Shown in pieces: positions 40,633 through 49,820 of a DNA stretch of 64,000 bases. Location: assembly GCF_900111365.1 (NCBI RefSeq), contig NZ_FOGZ01000002.1, positions 62,001 through 126,000 of the forward strand, written 5' to 3'. The notes under the pieces were generated by a model, which made no database searches, had not been told where the DNA came from, and saw only the letters and a program-made list of their open reading frames with translations. The position numbers and the translations under genes are program-made. Origin of the DNA: Propionibacterium cyclohexanicum (lineage in GTDB: Bacteria; Actinomycetota; Actinomycetes; Propionibacteriales; Propionibacteriaceae). Position 1 is the first letter of the stretch. Every line of letters starts with the position of its first letter.

Positions 40633-40743
40633 CGTTCACCCTTCGTGTCGTTGCGGCCGGACCACAGCACGGCCCCTGCGGCCACACTATGGCGCAGATC
40701 CTCCAGCGGTGCAGCGGGCCGTCCCGGGGCCGCAAGGCCGGCG

Positions 40744-42126
40744 TCAGGAACTCTGGTCGTCTTGTGCCAGGAGCTGGCGAATCAGCTCGAGGCGTTCGCG
40801 CACACCGGCCTCGTTGCCGTTCTCGCTCGGCTCGTAGTAGCGGACCTCCGCGAGATCGTCCGGCAGGTATTGCTGGGGGGCCACGTGGTGAGGCCAGTCG
40901 TGCGCATAGCGGTAGCCCACCCCGTGGCCCAGGCCAGCGGCAGCTGCATAGTGCGCGTCGCGCAGCGCGACGGGCACCGTCGTGCCCTTGCCGGCGCGCA
41001 CATCGGCGATTGCCCGGTCGATTGCCGTGATGACCGCATTGGATTTGGGGGCTGTGGCTGCGGCGATGGTGGCCTGCGCGAGGTTGATCCTCGCCTCCGG
41101 CATGCCGATGAGCTGCACCGCCTGGGCCGCGGCCACCGCGGTCTGCAGCACCGAGGGAGCCGCCATGCCGATGTCCTCGCTCGCCAGCACAATGAGCCGG
41201 CGGGCGATGAACCGGGCATCCTCGCCGGCCTCGATCATCCTCGCCAGATAGTGCAGTGCAGCGTCCACATCGGAACCCCGCACGGACTTGATGAAGGCGC
41301 TGATCACGTCGTAGTGCTGATCGCCCTGCCGGTCGTAGCGCACCGCGGCACGGTCGACGGCCCGGGCGACCTGGTCAGCACCGATGCGCGCGCCTCCCGC
41401 GGAGCTGGCTCCCGCGCCGGCCTCCTCGAGATAGCTCAATGCGCGGCGGGCGTCGCCACCCGCCAGCCGGATGAGATCGGCGCGCGCCTGCTCGTCGAGC
41501 GAGTAGTCACCCCCCTGCGGAGTGTGCAGACCGCGGCTGTCGGTGAGCGCCCGGTCGATGAGCCGGCCGATGTCCTCGTCGTCGAGCGGGCGCAAGGTGA
41601 GCAGCAGGGAACGTGACAGCAGCGGCGAGATGACAGAGAACGAGGGGTTCTCGGTGGTGGCGGCGATGAGCGTCACGAGGCGATTCTCGACGGCGGGCAG
41701 CAGGACATCCTGCTGCGCCCGGCTGAAGCGGTGCACCTCGTCGACGAACAACACGGTAGGGCGCCCGTGGGCGAGCTCGCGCCGTGCAGTGTCGAGCTCG
41801 CGCCGCACGTCCTTGACTCCGGCGGTGACGGCGGAGAGCTCCACGAAACGCCGGTTCGTGGCCTGGGAGACCACCGAGGCGATGGTGGTCTTGCCGACCC
41901 CGGGCGGTCCCCACAGGAACACGCTCATGGCCGTGCGCCCTTCGGCGAGCCGGCGCAGCGGCGAGCCCGGCCCCAGCAGATGTCTCTGGCCGACGATCTC
42001 GTCGAGGGTGCGGGGACGCATCCGCACGGCCAGGGGTGCATCGGGCGTCACGGCACCACCCAATGAGCCCCCGATCCCCGGATCCGGGGGTTGATCATCG
42101 GTATTGCCGAACAGATCCTCACCCAC
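40744..42126 (-). CDS. rarA: Replication-associated recombination protein RarA (MgsA)
   Basis: AAA+ ATPase of the clamp-loader-like family that acts at stalled forks. 460 aa. Walker [11 protein letters not shown] near residue 72, Walker [10 protein letters not shown], sensor 1 AATTENPSF, and the C-terminal tetramerisation region with [21 protein letters not shown] 42126 lies 6 nt after TAGGCT, so it is probably leaderless. It is between aspS and alaS as usual, with extra genes in between. Confidence 0.95.
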   Translation of the reverse strand: MGEDLFGNTDDQPPDPGIGGSLGGAVTPDAPLAVRMRPRTLDEIVGQRHLLGPGSPLRRLAEGRTAMSVFLWGPPGVGKTTIASVVSQATNRRFVELSAVTAGVKDVRRELDTARRELAHGRPTVLFVDEVHRFSRAQQDVLLPAVENRLVTLIAATTENPSFSVISPLLSRSLLLTLRPLDDEDIGRLIDRALTDSRGLHTPQGGDYSLDEQARADLIRLAGGDARRALSYLEEAGAGASSAGGARIGADQVARAVDRAAVRYDRQGDQHYDVISAFIKSVRGSDVDAALHYLARMIEAGEDARFIARRLIVLASEDIGMAAPSVLQTAVAAAQAVQLIGMPEARINLAQATIAAATAPKSNAVITAIDRAIADVRAGKGTTVPVALRDAHYAAAAGLGHGVGYRYAHDWPHHVAPQQYLPDDLAEVRYYEPSENGNEAGVRERLELIRQLLAQDDQSS

Positions 42127-42132
42127 CCAGGC

Positions 42133-42138
42133 AGCCTA
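42133..42138 (-). promoter_or_regulatory. -10 element of leaderless rarA promoter
   Basis: TAGGCT, 6 nt, then GTG 42126. Confidence 0.55.
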
Positions 42139-42170
42139 TCGCCGCACGCCCACGGTTACGGGGCGACGGA

Positions 42171-42974
42171 TCAGGCAAGCAATTTCTCGTCGAGATGCCG
42201 CTGATCTGCCTGCGTCCACCCGGCCGCATCGAGATAGTTGGCCAGCGAGCCGTAGCGCTCATCGACCAAGTCGAGCAGCCCGGCCATCGCATCGGCCGGA
42301 GTGGACTGGCCCTGGACCGTCAGGTCATCGTTGTCGTGCACACCGCCGGCACCGCTCGCCCGGCTTCCCAGCCGCGCGATGATCTGCACCACCCGCTCGT
42401 TGCTCGACTCGTAGTCGGCGATGATCTCCTCGCGCCGCACTCCCACTGCACCCAGCGCAACCGCCGTCACCGTGCCGGTGCGGTCCTTGCCAGCAGCGCA
42501 GTTGACCAGGGCTGCACCCTGGGCGCCGGCGATGACGCGCAGCGCGCCGATCACGCTGTCGGGCCGCCCGGTGAGATAGCGCAAGTAGTGGATGGCCAGC
42601 GCCTGGGCGCGCGGCATCGGGGTGGATTCGGTCTGCAGGTTCTCGTCCTGGAGCCACGGCGGGGTGACCTGACCGGGGAACTCGCGTGGGTAGAGCGATA
42701 GTGCGTGGAAGTGCACCCCGCTGTCTCGTGCCAGCGGTCCCTGACCTGCTTCGCGGATCTCCATGTCGGTTCGCAGATCGATGACATCGCTGAGGGCGTA
42801 TTCGCCGGCGAGTACTGCGGCCGATTCGCGAGAGAGTTCTGACAGATTGTCGCTGCGCAGCAGCGTCCTCGGTCGGATCCGTGCACCGCCGGCGGCTTCC
42901 AGCCCTCCGAGGTCGCGCAGATTGCAGACGCCGTCGAGATCGATCCAGTTGGGTGTGTACCGCACTGCAACCAT
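42171..42974 (-). CDS. Tyrosine-protein phosphatase (PtpB-like)
   Basis: 267 aa protein of the Tyr_phosphatase_3 family (relatives of mycobacterial PtpB). N-terminal NLRDLGG signature, DLRTDMEI, and the CX5R loop in NCAAGKDRTG near residue 160. The residue before the catalytic Cys is Asn where His is usual. The C-terminus holds YGSLANYLDAAG, also typical. ATG 42974 is 6 nt after TAGGCT, leaderless. Phospho-substrate unknown. Confidence 0.85.
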   Translation of the reverse strand: MVAVRYTPNWIDLDGVCNLRDLGGLEAAGGARIRPRTLLRSDNLSELSRESAAVLAGEYALSDVIDLRTDMEIREAGQGPLARDSGVHFHALSLYPREFPGQVTPPWLQDENLQTESTPMPRAQALAIHYLRYLTGRPDSVIGALRVIAGAQGAALVNCAAGKDRTGTVTAVALGAVGVRREEIIADYESSNERVVQIIARLGSRASGAGGVHDNDDLTVQGQSTPADAMAGLLDLVDERYGSLANYLDAAGWTQADQRHLDEKLLA

Positions 42975-42980
42975 GGCCCC

Positions 42981-42986
42981 AGCCTA
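42981..42986 (-). promoter_or_regulatory. -10 element of leaderless phosphatase promoter
   Basis: TAGGCT, 6 nt, then ATG 42974. Confidence 0.55.
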
Positions 42987-43021
42987 TTGAACGGTCAAGG
43001 CCTGAAGCCAGCGGCGCTGGT

Positions 43022-43372
43022 TCATCCCCAGCCCAGCTCGTTGAGGCGCTGCTCGCCGATGCCGAAGTAGTGGCCGATCTCGTGAATCAGGGTCACGCGC
43101 ACCTGCTCGCGCACCTGCTCGCGCGAGGTGCAGATCCGCTCGTGCGGCCCGCGGTACAAGGTGATCGTGTCGGGCGGGCAGAAGCCATAGCCCTCCCGTT
43201 CGGTGAGCGGAATTCCCTCGTAGTGCCCGAGCAGGTCCGGATCCTGGCCGGCCAAGGGCTCGTCGGCCGCCAGGATCGCGACATTGTCGAGTGCCTCCTG
43301 CACGCGCGCCGGCAGCCCTGCGAGGGCCTCCTCGCAGGCGGCCCAGAACTCGTCCTCGCTGACCCGGATCAC
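43022..43372 (-). CDS. Small zincin-type metallopeptidase family protein
   Basis: 116 aa member of the minimal zincin family (metallopeptidase_1-like). The HExxH zinc motif is HEIGHYFGIGEQRLNELG at the very C-terminus, and GFCPPDTITLYRGP precedes it. No signal peptide or membrane segment, so cytoplasmic. GTG 43372 is the only sensible start; a GGGAG sits too close to be ideal. Substrate unknown. Downstream of it on the minus strand are 47 nt to the phosphatase gene. Confidence 0.85.
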   Translation of the reverse strand: MIRVSEDEFWAACEEALAGLPARVQEALDNVAILAADEPLAGQDPDLLGHYEGIPLTEREGYGFCPPDTITLYRGPHERICTSREQVREQVRVTLIHEIGHYFGIGEQRLNELGWG

Positions 43373-43419
43373 GCTCCCATCGAAGCACCCCGAGCCCCCG
43401 AATCAGGTGCCCGGCGCCC

Positions 43420-43500
43420 GATGGGCACGCGAGCGGCCCGGAGCCGGATGGGTGCGCGAGCGGCCCGGAGCCGGATGGGTGCGCGAGCGGCCCGGCGCCG
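43420..43500. repeat. Triplicate 27-nt tandem repeat between aspS and zincin gene
   Basis: Units at 43420-43446, 43447-43473 and 43474-43500. Units 1 and 2 differ at two positions, units 2 and 3 at one. It fills half of the 163-nt gap after aspS; the rest of the gap shows nothing. Confidence 0.9.
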
Positions 43501-43535
43501 GGCAGCCCGAACGAGCCGTCCGGCCCGCAACCGGA

Positions 43536-45350
43536 TCAGTGCTGGATCGAGCCTGGGGCTGCCTGTTCGCCGGGCTTGCGTGCGACGGGCTTGAAGTCCA
43601 CTCCGGCGTCACGGCGCTGGGCAGGTGTAATGGCCGAGGGGGCCGAGGTCAGCGGATCGAAGCCGTTGCCCGTCTTGGGGAAGGCGATGACGTCGCGGAT
43701 CGAATCGAATCCGCCCAGCAGCATGACGAGCCGATCCCAGCCGAAGGCAACGCCACCGTGCGGCGGCGCGCCGAACTTGAAGGCGTCGAGCAGGAACCCG
43801 AACTTGCCCTGGGCCTCCTCGGGGGACAGGCCCATGACGGCGAAGACCCGCTCCTGCACCTCGCGGCGGTGGATACGGATCGAGCCGCCACCCACCTCGT
43901 TGCCGTTGCACACGAAGTCGTAGGCATAGGCCAGGGCCGAGCCGGGGTCGGTGTCGAAGGTCTCCATGCACTCGGGCTTGGGGGAGGTGAATGCGTGGTG
44001 CACAGCGGTCCAGGCACCGGCGCCGACTGCGACATCCCCTTCGGCGACGGCCTCGCTGGCGGGCTTGAACAACGGGGCATCGACCACCCAGCAGAATGCC
44101 CAGTCCTTCGGATCGAACAGCTGGCAGCGCCGCCCGATCTCCAGGCGGGCGGCGCCCAGCAGCTCCTGGCTCGCGGTGCGCTTGCCGGCCGCGAAGAAGA
44201 TCGCGTCGCCGGGCTGGGCTCCCACCAGCGCGGCAATCCCCGCCCGCTCCTTCTCGGAGATGTTCTTCGCCACCGGACCGGCCAGGGCCCCATCGTCGCC
44301 GACGGTGATGTAGGCCAGCCCCCGGGCGCCGCGCTGCTTGGCCCACTCCTGCCAGGCGTCGAACTGCCGGCGCGGCTGGGATGCCCCGCCGGGCATCACC
44401 ACGGCACCGACATAGGGGGCCTGGAAGACTCGGAAGGCAGTATCGGAGAAGAACTCGGTCACGTCGTGGATCTGCTGGTCGAAACGCAGATCCGGCTTGT
44501 CCGAGCCGTAGCGGTCCATCGCCTCGTGCCAGCTGATGCGCGGCACCGGGCGCGGAATCTCGACGCCGATGAGCTTCCAGCAGGCAGCCATGATCTCCTC
44601 GCCCAGCGCCATGACGTCGTCCTGGTCGACGAAGCTCATCTCGACGTCGAGCTGGGTGAACTCGGGCTGGCGGTCGGCGCGGAAGTCCTCATCGCGATAG
44701 CAGCGCGCGATCTGGTAGTAGCGCTCCATGCCGGCCACCATGAGCAACTGCTTGAACAGCTGAGGGCTCTGCGGCAGGGCATACCAGTTGCCGGGTGAGA
44801 GCCTGGCCGGCACGAGGAAATCGCGGGCCCCTTCGGGCGTGGAGCGGGTGAGAGTGGGTGTCTCCAGTTCGACGAAGTCGTGTGAGGCGAGCACGCTGCG
44901 GGCGGCCGCGTTCACCTTCGAGCGCAGCACGAGCGCATTGTGCATCCGGGGCCGGCGCAAGTCGAGATAGCGGTACTTCAGGCGGGTGTCCTCGCCGACA
45001 TTGGTGTGCTCGTCGACCGGGAAGGGCAAGGGGGCCGAGGGGTTGAGCACGGTGAGCTCGCAGATGTTGACCTCGATCTCGCCAGTCGGCATCTCGGGGT
45101 TCGCATTGCCCTCGGGGCGAGGTTCGACCACCCCGGTCACAGCGATGCAGTATTCATTGCGCAGATCATGGGCCCCCGAGGACGCCAGCACCTCGTCGCG
45201 CACCACGACCTGGGCGATGCCGCTGGCGTCGCGAAGATCGATGAACGCCACTCCCCCGTGATCTCGGCGGTGGGCGACCCATCCGGCCAGTGTGACTTTC
45301 TTTCCTTCATCGCAGGCGCGCAGCGTGCCAGCTTCGTGGGTTCGGATCAC
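43536..45350 (-). CDS. aspS: Aspartyl-tRNA synthetase
   Basis: Class II synthetase, 604 aa, bacterial type with the GAD insertion. N-terminal OB anticodon domain ([20 protein letters not shown]), motif 2 region [20 protein letters not shown], and motif 3 [19 protein letters not shown] 45350 gives the family start VIRTHEAG with AAGGG 9 nt upstream; ATG 45377 would add 9 residues. A basic/acidic tail of about 35 residues follows motif 3. Discrimination between Asp and Asn tRNA cannot be judged. Confidence 0.97.
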   Translation of the reverse strand: MIRTHEAGTLRACDEGKKVTLAGWVAHRRDHGGVAFIDLRDASGIAQVVVRDEVLASSGAHDLRNEYCIAVTGVVEPRPEGNANPEMPTGEIEVNICELTVLNPSAPLPFPVDEHTNVGEDTRLKYRYLDLRRPRMHNALVLRSKVNAAARSVLASHDFVELETPTLTRSTPEGARDFLVPARLSPGNWYALPQSPQLFKQLLMVAGMERYYQIARCYRDEDFRADRQPEFTQLDVEMSFVDQDDVMALGEEIMAACWKLIGVEIPRPVPRISWHEAMDRYGSDKPDLRFDQQIHDVTEFFSDTAFRVFQAPYVGAVVMPGGASQPRRQFDAWQEWAKQRGARGLAYITVGDDGALAGPVAKNISEKERAGIAALVGAQPGDAIFFAAGKRTASQELLGAARLEIGRRCQLFDPKDWAFCWVVDAPLFKPASEAVAEGDVAVGAGAWTAVHHAFTSPKPECMETFDTDPGSALAYAYDFVCNGNEVGGGSIRIHRREVQERVFAVMGLSPEEAQGKFGFLLDAFKFGAPPHGGVAFGWDRLVMLLGGFDSIRDVIAFPKTGNGFDPLTSAPSAITPAQRRDAGVDFKPVARKPGEQAAPGSIQH

Positions 45351-45480
45351 AGTGCTATTCCCTTCTTGCCCCGACATGGACGGTGCGGGGGCCGAAGGTC
45401 ATTGTTTCACGACCGACAGCACGGGCCGATATCCGCGTCTGCCCACGGTGGACCCACCCCGGGCAGACGCGGATATCGCA

Positions 45481-46548
45481 TCAGGCCAGGCCCGGGAACC
45501 ACGTGGCCACCTGCCGGATGATGGCGTCGTTGCCAGTTGCCCGGGCGTGGTGGGTGAGGATCCACTCCTTGAGCGAGCCGCCGGCAGCTTCGTCCAGCGC
45601 AGCACGAGCCGCATCCGGGTCGCGCAGCACCTGTTCGAGCATCTCGGCCGCCTGGCTCTCCGATTGGTAGACAAAGGGATAGCGTGTCGGCAGCAGCGAT
45701 GTGGCCCACGCCAGCTTCGGGAAGATCCCGACGGCGCCGGCGAGCAGCGCCTCGAGATACTCCAGGCCGTACGCCTCTTCCTGGGAGGTGGAGACGAAGG
45801 CCGTGACATGCGCCAGCGATTCCCAGTAGTTCTCCCGTTCGGCCGACAGCGGCCCTACCTTCGCCCAACGCGGCGAGGACATCCGCATGGCCTGGAGGGT
45901 CACGAGATCCCGTGGCCCCAGATGCGCCTCCATCTGGAGCGGAACCTTCGCGGCAACCCGGCTGAGGATGGACATGAATGTCTTCGGTTGCTTCTCGGGG
46001 CTCACATGAATGCTCGGATACAGCACGACCGGGACATCGGTCGCGACCCGTGCCACGAGCAGATCGTCGCGGATCCCGGGCTGGAACCAGGCGATCCGCG
46101 CTTGGTTCGCCAGTGGGGCGATCGCCCAACGGTGCGCCACCTCCGCCACCTCGGTGGCCGTGCGTTCCCCCGAGCACAGCGTCGGGAACAGCGCATAGCT
46201 GATGCCCATCGCGGCGAAGTTGACCCGGTGGTGATAGTGGCGCGGGGGCAGCCATTGCAGGTTCATGATGAGCGGCTCGGCACCGTGGCGGTGCAGCACC
46301 TGGAAGACTCCGACACTGTCCATGACATCGAGGTTGATCACCAGGTCTTTCTCCGCATCCAGGCTCACCAGCCGTTTGATCTGGAAGTCCTTGGCCTGCT
46401 GGTCCTCGAAGCCGACCAGGCATGCTTCGGGGAAGATCCTGAGCAGCCTGCTCACCAGAGCCCCTGCTCCCCCGGCAATGGCCAGTTCGCCGAACTCGTC
46501 GACGATCGGCTCGTCGACGAGCGCTCCGTATTTGATGGCAATTGTCAT
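45481..46548 (-). CDS. Glycosyltransferase-like protein (GT4/GT-B type)
   Basis: 355 aa, probably a GT-B fold glycosyltransferase. The C-terminal half has the group-1 pattern FVSTSQEEAYGLEYLEALLAG near residue 275, with a Glu-rich nucleotide-sugar site. The N-terminal half is diverged, and sugar and acceptor are unknown. ATG 46548 has GGAG 7 nt upstream and is preferred to a start at 46710 that would add unrelated sequence. Monocistronic; candidate -10 TATGGT at 46608-46613. Confidence 0.7.
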   Translation of the reverse strand: MTIAIKYGALVDEPIVDEFGELAIAGGAGALVSRLLRIFPEACLVGFEDQQAKDFQIKRLVSLDAEKDLVINLDVMDSVGVFQVLHRHGAEPLIMNLQWLPPRHYHHRVNFAAMGISYALFPTLCSGERTATEVAEVAHRWAIAPLANQARIAWFQPGIRDDLLVARVATDVPVVLYPSIHVSPEKQPKTFMSILSRVAAKVPLQMEAHLGPRDLVTLQAMRMSSPRWAKVGPLSAERENYWESLAHVTAFVSTSQEEAYGLEYLEALLAGAVGIFPKLAWATSLLPTRYPFVYQSESQAAEMLEQVLRDPDAARAALDEAAGGSLKEWILTHHARATGNDAIIRQVATWFPGLA

Positions 46549-46889
46549 AGCTGAACTCCGTTGTTCTCGCCGCATGCGGGCCAACTCCGCGCGCGTGTGT
46601 TGCCGCCACCATAGCGGGACCGGGGCGGTCGCGGTCGGCCTGGGCCACCATTGCATGGGCGCGATGGCGGGGCACTGCTCGGCGGCCCTGCCCTGTGCGG
46701 ACGGCCCCACGCCGGGCCCCCGCCACGCTCACCACGGGATTCGCGCCGGGCCGGTGCTCAGGGCGCCGACCGGATAGCCTTGAAGGACGTCCCGACGAGG
46801 GGACGCGACCGGTCACCCACCAGACCGGAGAAACACCGGGTCCGCCCCAGCGCCGGCCCGTCATGGCAATGTCCACGAGAGGTGCGGAA
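46549..46889. other. 341-nt divergent intergenic region
   Basis: Between the minus-strand glycosyltransferase and the plus-strand VOC gene. It holds a candidate minus-strand -10 TATGGT (46608-46613), a candidate plus-strand -10 TAGCCT (46775-46780) and the VOC-gene ribosome site. No open frame that looks coding and no RNA gene were recognised. Confidence 0.6.
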
Positions 46890-47693
46890 ATGACGACTCC
46901 ATCAACCACACCAGCGGTGCGCACCGGTGCCCCGATCTGGATCGAACTCTCCACCCACGACCCCCAGGGCGCTGAGGATTTCTATGGCCAGCTGTTCGGC
47001 TGGCAGTTCCAGGACCAGGGTGAGGCCTTCGGCCATTACCAGCTGGTGGCCGGGCCGAGCGGCCCCCTGGCCGGCGCGATGTCCACCCTCATGGGACCGG
47101 AGGGTCCGACGAGCGAGCCAACCGGCCCCACTGCCTGGACGGTCTATCTCGGGACCGGCGATATCGGCGCCACGAGCGCGGGGACACCCTCGGCCGGCGG
47201 GTCGGTACTGGTCGCGCCGATGCCGGTGCCGGACTTCGGCACGATGGGTGTCCTGGCCGCGCCGAGCGGTGCCGTCGTCGGGGCATGGCAGCCCGGACCC
47301 TTCACCGGCTTCGATCTCACGATGCACTATCGGACTCCGGTGTGGTTCGAATGCCTCACGACCGATTTCGACGCGGACCTGGCCTTCTACCAGCAGGTCT
47401 TCGACTGGCGCCCTCACGAGGACAGCAAACCCGGCGAGCCCCGGTATGTCACCAATGGCATCGGAGAGGACGCGGTGTGCGGGCTCTACGATGCGACTTC
47501 GTTCGATCCGCCGGTCGAGCCGCACTGGCGCGTCTACTTCGCCGTGGACGACTGTCAGACCGCCTGCGAGACCATCAGGCAGCTCGGGGGCCAGGTTCGC
47601 GGCGGCCCCGAGGAGTCTGCGTACGGGCCGGTGGCCTCCGTCGCCGACCCGCAGGGCGCCCATTTCCAGATCATCACGATCCCTGCCCACTGA
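46890..47693 (+). CDS. Two-domain VOC (glyoxalase/bleomycin-resistance fold) protein
   Basis: 267 aa with two vicinal-oxygen-chelate domains (about 12-130 and 145-265). Each starts with a WIELSTHDP/WFECLTTDF strand and a FYxxLFGW or FYQQVFDW helix. Homologues are common in actinobacteria, without a proven function; metal-binding residues are only partly kept. ATG 46890 has GAGAGG 7 nt upstream, better than ATG 46863. Convergent with hisS. Confidence 0.82.
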   Translation: MTTPSTTPAVRTGAPIWIELSTHDPQGAEDFYGQLFGWQFQDQGEAFGHYQLVAGPSGPLAGAMSTLMGPEGPTSEPTGPTAWTVYLGTGDIGATSAGTPSAGGSVLVAPMPVPDFGTMGVLAAPSGAVVGAWQPGPFTGFDLTMHYRTPVWFECLTTDFDADLAFYQQVFDWRPHEDSKPGEPRYVTNGIGEDAVCGLYDATSFDPPVEPHWRVYFAVDDCQTACETIRQLGGQVRGGPEESAYGPVASVADPQGAHFQIITIPAH

Positions 47694-47730
47694 CCCTGTC
47701 CGCGCAGACCGCCCCGCGCAGCGATCGCCC

Positions 47731-47766
47731 CCGGTCCCGGCCCGGCATGATGGTGGCCTGGACCGG
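47731..47766. terminator. Inverted repeat between VOC gene and hisS
   Basis: CCGGTCC (47731-47737) pairs with GGACCGG (47760-47766), 22-nt loop, in the 79-nt gap between convergent genes. Confidence 0.4.
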
Positions 47767-47772
47767 CCCGGC

Positions 47773-49104
47773 TCATTCGGCGGGCAGCACCCTCGGCCAG
47801 CGGTCATCGTCGGCGGGTGACCACTCGTGGGCATCGCAGGGCTGCTGTTCACCTGAGCGGATGTCCTTGATCTCGCCCACCAGGCCACCGAACCACACGA
47901 AGGGGATGCCGCGGCGGTCGGCATAGCGGATCTGCTTGCCGTACTTGTCCGCTCGTGGCGCCACCTCGCAGGGCACACCGCGCGAGCGCAGCATGGCCGC
48001 CACCTCATCGGAGACGCCGCGGCTGTCCTCGTCGTCCACGGCGACGAGGACACAGCTGGGCACCGAGCGGCTCACGACGAACTCATGACGCGCCAGCAGC
48101 GGATCGAGCAGCCGTGTCACGCCCAGGGAGATGCCCACTCCGGGATAGGAGTTCTTGCCGTCGCTGGCCAGCGAGTCGTAGCGTCCGCCCGAGGAGATCG
48201 AGCCGAGCGACTCGTGGCCGACCAGCTCGGTCTCGTAGACGGCACCGGTGTAGTAGTCCAGGCCGCGTGCGATGGACAGATCGGCGCACAGCCGGCCCGG
48301 TACCCTGTGGTGTGCCTGCTCGACGAGGGTGACCAACTCCTCCAGGCCCTCGTCGAGCAGCGGGTGTCTCACCCCGAGCTCGCGAACCTGTTGCACAAAT
48401 CCGCTGTCCAGGGTGCGAATGCCGGCCAGCTGTACGCACCGCTGGGCCACCTGCGAGGACAGCTCCAGCTCGTCGACGAGCAGTTCGCAGGTGGCCTGCG
48501 GACCGATCTTTGCGTACTTGTCGACCACTTGCAGCACTGCCAGGGTGTCCTCGATGCCCAGGCCGCGGTAGAAGCCCTCCGATAGCTTGCGATTGTTGAC
48601 GTGCATGAGCACCGGCGCCAGGCCGATCTGGTCGTGCAGCTTCTCCAGCGCCTCGAGCATCACCAGCGGCACCTCGATGTCGTGGTGGATGGCCAGCTCG
48701 CCCTGCCCGAGGATGTCGATGTCGGCCTGGGTGAACTCGCGGTAGCGGCCCTCCTGAGGACGCTCACCGCGCCAGACCTTCTGGATCTGGTAGCGGCGGA
48801 AAGGGAACTGCAGATGCCCGGAGTGCTCCAGCACCCAGCGAGCCAGCGGCACGGTGAGATCGAAGTGCAGTCCCAGCTCGCCCCGGTCGTTGTCCTCGGC
48901 ATGCAGTCTGCGCACCACATAGACCTCTTTGGTGATCTCCCCCTTGCGGGACAGCTGCTCCAGGGGCTCAACCGAGCGCGTTTCGATGTTGGCGAAACCG
49001 TGCAGTTCAAAGCTCTCCCGCAGCGTGTCGAGGACCGCGAGCTCCACCATCCGCCCTCGTGGCAGGTATTCGGGGAAACCGGACAGCGGCTTGGGACGCG
49101 CCAT
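47773..49104 (-). CDS. hisS: Histidyl-tRNA synthetase
   Basis: Class II synthetase, 443 aa. Motif 2 segment YQIQKVWRGERPQEGRYREF, histidine-binding RGLDYYTGAVYE, and a C-terminal HGTP anticodon-binding domain (about 330-425). ATG 49104 gives MARPKPLSGFPEYLP, the family start, and shares one base with the stop of the upstream MBL gene. The MBL-hisS pair is conserved in actinobacteria. Confidence 0.96.
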   Translation of the reverse strand: MARPKPLSGFPEYLPRGRMVELAVLDTLRESFELHGFANIETRSVEPLEQLSRKGEITKEVYVVRRLHAEDNDRGELGLHFDLTVPLARWVLEHSGHLQFPFRRYQIQKVWRGERPQEGRYREFTQADIDILGQGELAIHHDIEVPLVMLEALEKLHDQIGLAPVLMHVNNRKLSEGFYRGLGIEDTLAVLQVVDKYAKIGPQATCELLVDELELSSQVAQRCVQLAGIRTLDSGFVQQVRELGVRHPLLDEGLEELVTLVEQAHHRVPGRLCADLSIARGLDYYTGAVYETELVGHESLGSISSGGRYDSLASDGKNSYPGVGISLGVTRLLDPLLARHEFVVSRSVPSCVLVAVDDEDSRGVSDEVAAMLRSRGVPCEVAPRADKYGKQIRYADRRGIPFVWFGGLVGEIKDIRSGEQQPCDAHEWSPADDDRWPRVLPAE

Positions 49105-49790
49105 CAGTACTGCACCTCCAGATAGGAATCGGTGAGATAGGGATTGTTCTCCAGCTCGTGCTTCACCGTAGTGGACGGCCCGTGGCCGGGCAGCACGTGC
49201 GCCTGCCCCGGCGCGGTCCTGATCTTCTCGCGCAGACTGGCGCGCATCGCCGCGTCGTCGCCGCCGGGCAGGTCGGTGCGGCCAATACTGCCGGCGAACA
49301 GCACGTCGCCGGTGAACAGCAGGCGTCCGCGCTGGGAGTCCAGACCCAGCAGCACCGAACCGGGGGTGTGGCCCGGGGCATGGATGACACTGATATCGAG
49401 GCCGGCCACTGCCAGGCCGACGCCGGGCTCGTAGCACTCGACGTGCGCCGGCTCGGACAGGGTGCGCGTGCCGATGAGCCGGTCGAGCGAGGCCGCCATC
49501 GGCGCCGACAGCCCCTTGCCCGGATCGCTCAGCAGACCCCGATCGGCCTCGTGCACCCACACCGGACAGCCGTGGGCATCGGCGAGCAGCCCCGCCTGAG
49601 CGCAATGATCGATGTGCCCGTGGGTCAGCAGCACCGCCGACAACTCCAGATGGTGCTCCGCGAGGGTCGTGTCCACCCTCTGGGCGGCGTCCATGCCAAC
49701 GTCGATGGCGATCGCCTCCTGTCCTTCACCCTTCGAGACCACATAACAGTTGGCCTGCCATGGCCCGGCCACGAAGTAGGCGATGAACAT
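49104..49790 (-). CDS. MBL-fold metallo-hydrolase (glyoxalase II-like)
   Basis: 228 aa metallo-beta-lactamase fold. Metal ligands THGHIDH near residue 57, the His in PGHTPGSV, Asp in FTGDVLFAGSIGRTD and the last His in LPGHGPST. Resembles hydroxyacylglutathione hydrolases; the thiol used (mycothiol or other) is unknown. ATG 49790 follows TAGGCT by 7 nt, so leaderless. Divergent from the DUF349 gene, only 30 nt apart. Confidence 0.9.
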   Translation of the reverse strand: MFIAYFVAGPWQANCYVVSKGEGQEAIAIDVGMDAAQRVDTTLAEHHLELSAVLLTHGHIDHCAQAGLLADAHGCPVWVHEADRGLLSDPGKGLSAPMAASLDRLIGTRTLSEPAHVECYEPGVGLAVAGLDISVIHAPGHTPGSVLLGLDSQRGRLLFTGDVLFAGSIGRTDLPGGDDAAMRASLREKIRTAPGQAHVLPGHGPSTTVKHELENNPYLTDSYLEVQY

Positions 49791-49797
49791 GATCGTC

Positions 49798-49803
49798 AGC
49801 CTA
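49798..49803 (-). promoter_or_regulatory. -10 element of leaderless MBL-gene promoter
   Basis: TAGGCT, 7 nt, then ATG 49790. It shares the 30-nt divergent gap with the DUF349 gene. Confidence 0.5.
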
Positions 49804-49820
49804 TCGGGCAAGATGGGGTT

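Noticed and set aside
46549-46889. Hidden small gene or tRNA in the largest gap
   Set aside because: No tRNA-like cloverleaf seen by eye, and open frames there lack a ribosome site or coding character. No tRNA was seen in any other gap either.
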